Of a stretch of 64,000 nucleotides of DNA, positions 57,405 to 64,000 are shown piece after piece (the first letter of the stretch is position 1; the number at the start of each line of letters is the position of its first letter). This DNA is from Norana najaformis. Lineage: Eukaryota > Annelida > Clitellata > Crassiclitellata > Hormogastridae. Position numbers and translations under genes: made by a program. The stretch is taken from the NCBI GenBank assembly GCA_964023275.1, contig OZ029918.1:13834355-13898354 (forward strand), in the 5' to 3' direction. The notes below the pieces were generated by a model, which was not told where the DNA came from, did not search any database, and saw only the letters and a list, made by a program, of their open reading frames with translations.

Positions 57405-58185
57405 AGTTAAGAATATCAAAAAGCCTGTCAATAACTCGAATAAAGGACACAGTTGGAGCAACATCAGCAAACTGAGGCAAATTTAGATCCTCACCTACGA
57501 ATTCTAGTGCATTTGCCACTGATCTGCTCAAGCACTGTGCAGCCAGACTGACTTTCATTTTTTGTTGGTACCACTCAATATGGCTCCTTTTCAGTTTGTT
57601 TGCTGCTTTTAAACCTTCTCTATCTTGAAGCTCGTAAAGATCTTTTATATGCTGCCATCTAATTTGCTTATTATTTTGGTCTGTCAAAATGCCTTTCTCT
57701 GCCAATGTATTACGCATCAGTTTCAACATGTGTGCAGCATCAAAAATAATATGAACTTTCCAGGAGCAATTGGCAGGATGAATAAAATATGACTTCATGT
57801 TATCAACTGTTAATTGAGCACCAAGTTTTGAACCAACAGCAAAATTAGTAGTTGGTCCATCACAAATTAATGCAACAATTCTGACATTAACTGCATGAAG
57901 TCTGTTAATGGCTTCCAGAACAAGATTTGATTTTACATCAGCTGCCAGTCCATCAACAAGAAAGTATGCTACTGGCATCTTCCATGCAGCATTTAATGGT
58001 ACAACAATGAACATTAGAACATCAGTGGCTACAGGTATACTGTCATCATCAATTCCTGTACCCAAATCAACAAAGCCCACATTCTCCTTGCCATTCCACC
58101 GGACGTGCTTACGGATTGACATTTCATCGAAAATGAGGCTGCAGAGTAGCGGACCACGTGACAACGAACTCTGACGACGAAGGCA
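57405..58185 (-). CDS. P-type transposase: RNase H-like core with two catalytic aspartates
   Basis: Acceptor TGTGTCTAG ends at 58186. LLCSLIFDEMSIRKHVRW holds the first catalytic Asp and VRIVALICDGPTTN the second; FDAAHMLKLMRNTLAEKG is the conserved motif after it. The frame runs to VIDRLFDILN at about 57405 and is then cut by the inserted element. Confidence 0.85.
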
Positions 58186-58416
58186 CTAGACACAGAAATG
58201 ATACATGCATTCTTTAATCAAAATGTAACCACTCACACCTCATATAATCCCCTTCAAATCTTACTCAACTGATCACATTTCAAACTGTAAAACTTCTTGA
58301 AGACTCACTTTGTGAATGGCAGGTTATTTTTAACCTCTTTAGGTGAATTGTTTAACGTGCATGCTATAAATATTTAATTATTCTGAATGCTATCTCTTTT
58401 CCTAAATACCAAATTT

Positions 58417-58813
58417 AGGGGATGACATCACTCACCATGGCTCCTTTTCAGTTTGTTTGCTGCTTGTCTGCATTTGGCATTACATTTGATATTACATTTG
58501 GCATTATCACCCATCTGTTTACATTTGTTTATGGAGTACTAAGGCCCAGCTTAGGCTACCTTGTTGATCCTGCACAGCAAACTCTGGGTGGGTACTTTGA
58601 TACTACTGTGTCCAGCAAAGGGACTCCAATAAGACTCAATGCAGTACAGACTGTCTGTTGGCTGAGTGAAGTTGGTTCTAAAGGCACAGGCTGTACTGAA
58701 ATAACTGTAAATACCAAAACCAAATGTGAACATCCCCATTGGCATAACCCCCTTTTTGCATTAGTCTGCATTAGTCTTCTCCTCTGTGTACATGTCCTTA
58801 ATGAATGTCCCTT
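58417..58813. mobile_element. MITE in an intron of the P-type transposase
   Basis: The right end, GTCCTTAATGAATGTCCC, matches the tip of the copy at 62150-62955, and the left tip is AGGGGATGAC; TTA flanks each side. Its body (TACTTTGATACTACTG, then ACTGAAATAACTGTA, then CATTGGCATAACCC) matches 12655-12900. It starts about 20 bases after the donor at 58833, so the P intron was lengthened rather than the exon cut. Confidence 0.65.
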
Positions 58814-58833
58814 ATTAGAGTTAAGAAACAAAC

Positions 58834-59352
58834 CTCAAACGCTTCAGCTGTAAACCCCGGACGTCCATCCACTGCAGTATGCCAAGCCCGAATTGTGGAA
58901 GGGTGTGGAAGTGCTTCGCGAAAAGAGCGACGAACGAAATCATAAGCCTTTGCACTGTAAAAATGCAAAGTCATGGCAAAAGATCGCAAGGAATCACTGT
59001 ATGGTTCTTGAACCGAAGAGTACAGCTTCCGTCTTAACATCTCGCATGGAATCTGCCCAAAGCAACGCTCAATCAGGTCTACAGAAGAGGCGTTAATGTC
59101 AGTCCGTAATCTGAGTTCCTTTATTATGTCCTTCATAGTTTGCAACTTCATTTCTTTTCGCACTAATCTGCGGCGAGCAACCAGGAGTTTCTTAGCTATA
59201 AAAACCCTTTGCTGCGTTTCCTTTTCTAGAAGGGCCTCATACTTCCTTTTGATGCTACGAGGACTCGAGGTAAGCATGTAGCTGTGATCAGTCATAGAAA
59301 CTGAACTATCAGGATGTTTTCTTGACATACCAGAAGTTGATGGAGGCATCAT
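58834..59352 (-). CDS. P-type transposase: coiled coil and start of catalytic domain
   Basis: Basic coiled coil (IKRKYEALLEKETQQRVF...), then SLRSFAMTLHFYSAKAYDFV, SFREALPHPSTIRAWH and GRPGFTAEAFE, all typical of P-element and THAP9 transposases. The donor GTTTGT follows the Glu codon at 58834 and joins in phase 0 to 58185. Confidence 0.85.
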
Positions 59353-59627
59353 ACATTCGAGACCAGCACCTGAGACTGTAGTCGCAGCTGGAGACAGTGT
59401 TTCTCAGAAGAACACGACGACATTGTATCTCCTTCTTTAAATGGGCAGGAAACTTGAATATTTCTGGAACTGCATCCTCTCTTAGCCTCATTTGGGTCTT
59501 ATAGATTCGGAAGCTGGAAGACGAGAAATGCTCCGAACAGATGAAGTCTGTTGATTTCGGTTGCCATTTCTCACGTCTTATTGCAGCCAGCCATTGTTTG
59601 GTTAATTCTTTGTTTCTTAATGGAAAT
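59353..59627 (-). CDS. P-type transposase exon 2: rest of THAP domain
   Basis: Acceptor GGTAG, exon starts at 59627. FPLRNKELTKQWLAAIRR, FICSEHF (the C..H pair) and AVPEIF (the AVPTIF-like motif) complete the THAP DNA-binding domain. The frame changes between KEIQ and the next block (MMPPSTSGMSRKHPD), so either a very short intron or a one-base frameshift lies around 59360-59430. Confidence 0.75.
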
Positions 59628-59699
59628 CTACCAAAACAAAATAAGGTCAGTGAAAAATACAGATGTTTCGGTCATACTATTATTATGATTGTAATCGTA

Positions 59700-60010
59700 A
59701 TCTCCACATTTCTACAACACCCAACGAAAGCTAAGTCGCGGGAACCCGCTTATTCACAGGTGTTCAGTCATAACAAAATCGATAGGCAAGCCGGGTACGG
59801 CTCCAGGTTAAGATCCAAGAGTCCTAGTCTGAAGAGTCTTCGTCGCGCGTGTTCTAAGAAACACTGTGTCACCAGCTGTGACTAGTTCTAGGCAGACAGC
59901 CAGGCAGCTAGGCAGTCAGACGGCTACAGTGGGTGGCGTTTAGAATTGGATCTGTAGGATACAAAAGGAGAAGAGGAATCAGGATAGAATCTGCGTAAAA
60001 GGAGTGTTTT
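59700..60010 (-). mobile_element. LINE tail (family LT), reverse, in intron 1 of the P transposase
   Basis: ACACCCAACGAAAGCTAAGT, TTCAGTCATAACAAAATCGA and GGCTCCAGGTTAAGATCCAA. It lies between the THAP exons at 60168-60238 and 59353-59627. Confidence 0.6.
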
Positions 60011-60167
60011 CTGTTACATTATTGTTATATTATCTGTATTATATACCAAAAGTTGTGAAACTAATAAATGTCAGTAATTCGTTCTGTGATGCGCAAGATA
60101 AAACTGAGCGAACGCGATGAAATTTTGATAACACGTGCACACAGCAATGCATCGAAAAGTTGCTTAC

Positions 60168-60238
60168 CTATAAAATCGAACTTCAGAACCCCTCGCGTAT
60201 CGATTGGTGCAGTTATACGCACAACAGGATGCTACCAT
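60168..60238 (-). CDS. P-type transposase exon 1: THAP zinc finger N-terminus
   Basis: ATG at 60238-60236. The 23 codons plus two bases begin MVASCCAYNCTNRYARGSE, with the first Cys pair of the C2CH THAP finger; the donor GTAAGC follows at 60167. It joins in phase to 59627, giving VRFYRFPLRNKE across the junction, as in THAP9-like genes. Too short to stand out as an ORF. Confidence 0.8.
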
Positions 60239-60366
60239 TGTAAATATCGGTATTAAACGATGATAATAATAATTCCTACAAATCCTTGTTTCGCAAAACA
60301 GACCTTTCTGCCAGATGTATGGCGGCCAACGCAAACCGGAAGTTTGGTCAAAGCTGTATCATTGAA

Positions 60367-60399
60367 TCAGCAGTCTAATTAATATTCAAGATGTCTATG
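60367..60399. repeat. Right terminal inverted repeat of the P-type element
   Basis: Inverted copy of 52806-52838; the transposase 5' end lies next to this repeat. Confidence 0.85.
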
Positions 60400-60408
60400 G
60401 GTTTAACT
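60400..60408. repeat. Target-site duplication, right copy (GGTTTAACT)
   Basis: Identical to 52797-52805. Confidence 0.8.
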
Positions 60409-60604
60409 GACACAGATTATGGTGGGTCAATGAAGGAAGGGATAGAGGAACGAATTCAAAAGGAAGATACATACAATATAACACACATTTAGGTAAAGTC
60501 ATTGAAAAATGCGAAAGGCTGATGCTATAAATTCACCGTAGAAAACGCTCATGTACATTTATATAACTCTTTTAACCTTGGACAGGAGTTCAACTTGCCA
60601 TTAT

Positions 60605-60785
60605 ACATCATACATCCACTGTAGCCGTCCGACTGTCTGACTGCCTGACTCCTGGATCTTGACCTGGAATCGAACTCTTTTGCCTATCGATTTTGTCTTG
60701 ACTGAGCGCCTGTGAATAAGCTGATTCCCGCGACTTGGCTTTCGTTGGACGCTGTAGAAATCTCGAGATTACGATTGCCATTGTC
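60605..60785 (+). mobile_element. LINE tail (family LT)
   Basis: GACTCCTGGATCTTGACCTG, CTATCGATTTTGTCTTGACT, GACTTGGCTTTCGTTGGACG, then TGTAGAAATCTCGAG. Confidence 0.6.
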
Positions 60786-60789
60786 AGAA

Positions 60790-62150
60790 ATATTGCGCTA
60801 CATAAACGAAAGCTGCCATTTTGCTCGCCACCCTTGTTGGATGGACATGCGCATATAATCAAGAAAAAGCCGAAAGCTCTTCGTGTGTGCATTCAAGTAT
60901 TTATTAAAACAGTTCTTTTTTCTAGGTTTCAGTGTATTTGATATTGAATATGTAATTAAATAAGACTAAGTACTAGAGTTTGTTATGCGGGTCATTACTT
61001 GCAAGAGAAAATGAAAACGAATGATAAGGCACACATTCGCAGTGTGTCATACCTCGCCCATTATTGTCGTTTCTTCCTATATTGTTCCTTAAAAAGACTA
61101 GACAAACCACTTCTGTGGATAGTAATTAATTTAATTTTTGTTAGAAAATTGTCAAATGTAAGAATAAAGAATTTTGTATATATTTTGAAATATTGACAGT
61201 TTCGCAGTTTGAAAGCATAGTCTTTTTGTGTGGGTGCGTATAGCGAATCCCCGAAGCGAATTTCGACCGGATCCACGAAATCGATTTTCTAAGTGCGACC
61301 CGGATTCCCGAAAATTAAGAAGATGACGTTTGTCTGGCGGAATTAGAACTTTTTTTCTGAAAGTCAATGTCTACACTACGAGATGGGATATTACTACATG
61401 GGGAAACACTGAGATCCTATACGTTCGGCTGCTATTACCGATTAGATAACCCATACTGGTTTTCGTGATTTCGACTGCTTTCAGTAAAGCTGTTTTCAGG
61501 AAATCGAACTGCTGTGTACTTTCAGCGTTTTCGGGGATTCGGAACGACCCCATTTTGTGTTGATGTGAATTTAATGAAGTAGCTTTTTGAGAAGTCAACA
61601 TCCTTTTCAACATTGGATGTGTGGCCAAAATGTGTATTTCAAACACTCCAGTTCTTGTAAATTTTGATGTCATGTATCTTTTGATGCGGACGGAAGAAAA
61701 TCTTTTTTTAATAGTGTAACTCTAATTGGAATCCTCTCTCTGTGAGCAAACTGAACTTCTGGACACTGATCAACTTTCAGTTTGGTTTTGTGCCTGATCT
61801 GTTGATGTCTCATTTACCTGTGTAAAACAACCATTTTGTTGCTGTTATTATTATTATTATTTTTTACTGTTAACCTTTGGCAGCTGATCATGCAGACTTT
61901 TGAACATGCGGCATTGTGCATATAGGAATATGTATGATCCTTGTATAGGCCCGTCAGTAGATGCTGACTTTGATACGCAGAAATTGTGTATAACTGAAAC
62001 CATTTATAATGAGACATTTATGTACCAATTTCTTAATCAAGCTTTTAAAGACATAGCCAGCAAATAAGAAATTCAGACAAATTAAATATCTGCTGTAAAT
62101 GGGATTTTAATCTTTACCTTAGCTAAACATGGGGTTTTGCTAAAACTGTA
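60790..62150. other. No gene seen
   Basis: GCGAATCCCCGAAGCGAATT and CCCGGATTCCCGAAAATTAA at 61240-61320, and GTTTTCGGGGATTCGGAACG near 61530, form a loose inverted similarity. A 100-codon minus-strand frame at 61371-61673 has no recognisable motif. Confidence 0.35.
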
Positions 62151-62955
62151 AAGGATGCCGTAAAGGACTTCTGCTAAAAATGACATACTTTGTCCGTGTC
62201 CACATTTGGCATTCCCTTCGCCCTATAGCTTTGCAGACGTCTGCACACCAATGAATACTAAGGATTAGGCTATCCTGTCGATCTTCCCTGGTGTAAATGT
62301 GCTCTGGAGTTGGGTACCTTGTTGCTGCCACATCCAGTAAATTAGATCCAATGCAACACAGAGAAAACTGTCAGCTGCCTGACTGAAGTTGGTGTTTAAG
62401 GCACTTAGAAAGTAAAGTAAAGCAAGGCACGTAGAAAGTAAAGCAAAGCAAAGTATCCCATTTCCCATCTCTGTTGAAATTTAAATCAAAGAGCGCATGG
62501 AAAAGGAATGTTTTGAGATGTGATTTGAAAGTTTCAGCTGATATTCATTAGAGGAGGCACTCATCTCCTTTTCTTGGCCCTTGAGCCAGCAGTGGACGAA
62601 TCCCAAGGTCTTGGACACTGGCCCAGTGCATCACAGGACTTGCCATTTACTTCCCAGCTCGCCAGTACCAAATTATACTGCTTGGTGACAGAAGCATGGA
62701 CAAACAACTTGTCCAGGGTCATTCTACAGAGTTGAACTCACAACTGCAAGATTGGTTTAAGTGCCAAAGTGGCCAGACGTGTTACCAACTGGCCACTGTG
62801 CCGCACACTTGAGGCAAAAATAATTATGTGTACCAAATTTAGATGCAGGCATCCACATTTGACATAACCCTCTTCTTTGTTTGCATTTCTCCACATTTGG
62901 TTAACTCTGCATGGCCTGTCTTTGCGAACGTCCTTAATGAATGACCCCTAATGTT
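62150..62955. mobile_element. MITE with a SINE nested inside
   Basis: The right tip TTTGCGAACGTCCTTAATGA, then ATGACCCCT, is the best-preserved tip of the family. The body (CTGACTGAAGTTGGTG, then TAATTATGTGTACCAAATTT, then CATAACCCTC) is split by the SINE at about 62550-62812. Confidence 0.55.
62550..62812 (-). mobile_element. tRNA-derived SINE, family 1
   Basis: On the minus strand the head has an A-box-like TGGCCAGTTGG and a B-box-like GAGTTCAACTC, followed by CCTGGACAAGTTGTTTGTCC and a body shared with 2130-2410 and 600-850 (CTGTGATGCACTGGGCC, CCTTGGGATTCGTCCACTGC). Inserted in a MITE. Confidence 0.6.
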
Positions 62956-62959
62956 ATGT

Positions 62960-63843
62960 ATGATGTGTTCTTCATCATGTTAAGATCACTGTACAGAATG
63001 GACTATAAGTGGCATTGGCGTACCACTTGGTATTTTAGTGTGCCATTGAAAAAGGACTTGGTCATTATGGCAAATGGAAACTGATAATGCATTTGCAATT
63101 GTTGGCTGTGGAGGCTTTAGACTGCTACCTGTACATTGAAAGAAGCATAATTATTGATACGGACATTTAAATGGCATTAACGTGGCATGAAAGAACATGT
63201 GAGAATTTTAATCAGACTTACTGAATTGGATGAGCAAGTTGCCAGTAAGATAAATTCATACTTGTGTAGCTTGCTACTGTAGCTTGCTACTACTGTCTGA
63301 CTGGGCTTCATCATATGGTAGCCACCAATTGCATGCAGGCTTTAAGAAAAGTGATGTAGATCTGTCTCTGTATTTAGGCATTTTCAGCCATTTGATATGC
63401 CGCCTGCACTCTGTCTTTATGACAGTAACCTCTGTTGTTCGCATGAAACTGGAAAATCCCTGCTCTACTTGATGCACATAGGTTATAGTGATAAGCCATG
63501 CAATTCATAAAGAAAGTCTTCGCAGATGTTAGGTTGTTGGTGTTTTGGCACTTCAACCAAACTTAATGGCTGTACTGTTGATAATTATTGTGATACAGAC
63601 TCTAAAAGAAAGTGATTACTATACGTGCTGCGACACAAACTGCCTTAACAAATCCACGTGGAGCATTCCATTTGAATTGAGTTATGCAGCTGATCAGAAA
63701 AAGTTCATCAGTGGTCAGATTTCCAGTGTTTTACTGCACTTTAGCTGAGCTGATTTGTCTACTCATGGACTGCTCTTGAATATTTTGAAAATGCAGATTG
63801 TCAAGTGACCATATCTCTCTGTGATAAGTTTGCTTAATTGCAG
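62960..63843. other. Upstream of the importin-alpha coding start, no exon seen
   Basis: AT-rich intron or promoter sequence leading to the acceptor at 63842-63843. Confidence 0.4.
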
Positions 63844-64000
63844 GCAGTTGGTTCAAAATGTCTGCTGACAGTCCTTCTGCAGCCAACAATCGTTTGAAGT
63901 TTTACAAGAACAAGGGACTCGATGCGGGTGAGTTGCGGAGACAGCGAGAAGAGGAAGGCACACAGCTACGCAAGCAGAAACGGGATGAGCAGGCAAGGGA
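63844..64000 (+). CDS. KPNA: Importin subunit alpha, first coding exon (partial, runs off the window)
   Basis: Acceptor TTAATTGCAG ends at 63843 and ATG lies at 63858. The translated start contains [19 protein letters not shown] and then [18 protein letters not shown], the importin-beta-binding (IBB) domain. Importin alpha recognises nuclear localisation signals and carries cargo with importin beta. REEEG.QLRKQKR points to the KPNA1/5/6 (alpha-1) subfamily rather than KPNA2 or KPNA3/4. A non-coding exon must lie upstream, and the armadillo repeats lie beyond the window. Confidence 0.92.

Larger units (their letters stand above)
52806..60399 (-). mobile_element. P/THAP9-type DNA transposon, end to end, with nested insertions
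   Basis: Terminal inverted repeats of 33 bp (52806-52838 and 60367-60399) match except at two positions, both starting CATAGACATC. They are flanked by the direct repeat GGTTTAACT (52797-52805 and 60400-60408), which fits the 8-bp target duplication of P elements. A second inverted pair, ACATCTGGCAGAAAG, lies inside each end (52897-52911 and 60304-60318), like P-element subterminal repeats. The transposase runs on the minus strand from a THAP zinc finger at 60238 to a stop at 53814. Insertions: a LINE tail in intron 1 (59700-60010), a MITE in a later intron (58417-58813), and a transposon with a 567-codon ORF inside the coding sequence (54903-57404), which would inactivate it. Confidence 0.85.

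Noticed and set aside
58422-58853. 143-codon plus-strand ORF
   Set aside because: Lies wholly in the MITE and the P intron; the frame is not kept in other MITE copies.

Overview
The window looks like nuclear DNA of an invertebrate animal, most likely marine. Genes are cut into small exons with GT..AG introns, the background is AT-rich with one CpG island, and the space between exons is crowded with LINE tails, tRNA-derived SINEs, MITEs, P-type DNA transposons and long tetranucleotide satellites. The protein families fit a non-vertebrate deuterostome, but a protostome cannot be excluded from the sequence alone.

Layout. 1-3.1 kb: repeats upstream of the first gene. 3.1-15.05 kb (+): a complete 11-exon gene for a BCAP/BANK/Dof-type signalling adaptor of 581 residues (TIR domain, DBB/TIG domain, ankyrin-like region, tyrosine motifs, coiled coil, proline-rich end). 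15-26.4 kb: repeat-rich, with degenerate GCTTAGT arrays, LINE tails, an unrecognised block of ORFs at 18.7-21.3 kb, and several micro- and minisatellites. 26.4-28.4 kb (+): a CpG island holding a 437-codon reading frame whose N-terminus carries RRRLFGPVDH, the cyclin-binding signature of Cip/Kip CDK inhibitors. 30.2-31.2 kb: a roughly 980-bp TATG/TCTG satellite. 31-43 kb: non-coding with old repeats. 43.4-49.6 kb (-): a small three-exon gene for a CARD plus coiled-coil protein, with LINE fragments in its introns. 51.1-52.2 kb: a 5'-truncated RTE-type LINE with a 17-bp target-site duplication. 52.8-60.4 kb: a P/THAP9-type DNA transposon bounded by 33-bp inverted repeats and an 8-9 bp direct repeat, invaded by a LINE tail, a MITE and a second transposon carrying an intact 567-codon ORF. 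60.4-63.8 kb: SINEs and MITEs. 63.84 kb to the end (+): first coding exon of an importin-alpha gene.

How the parts relate. BCAP/BANK-type adaptors and CARD/coiled-coil proteins both act in innate or receptor-proximal signalling, but nothing here shows that the two genes are linked functionally. The best host-gene findings are the CARD-coiled-coil gene and the unusually compact Cip/Kip-like domain. The best mobile-element finding is the terminus-to-terminus P element with its nested 567-codon transposase-like passenger and two puzzling 28-bp internal duplications.
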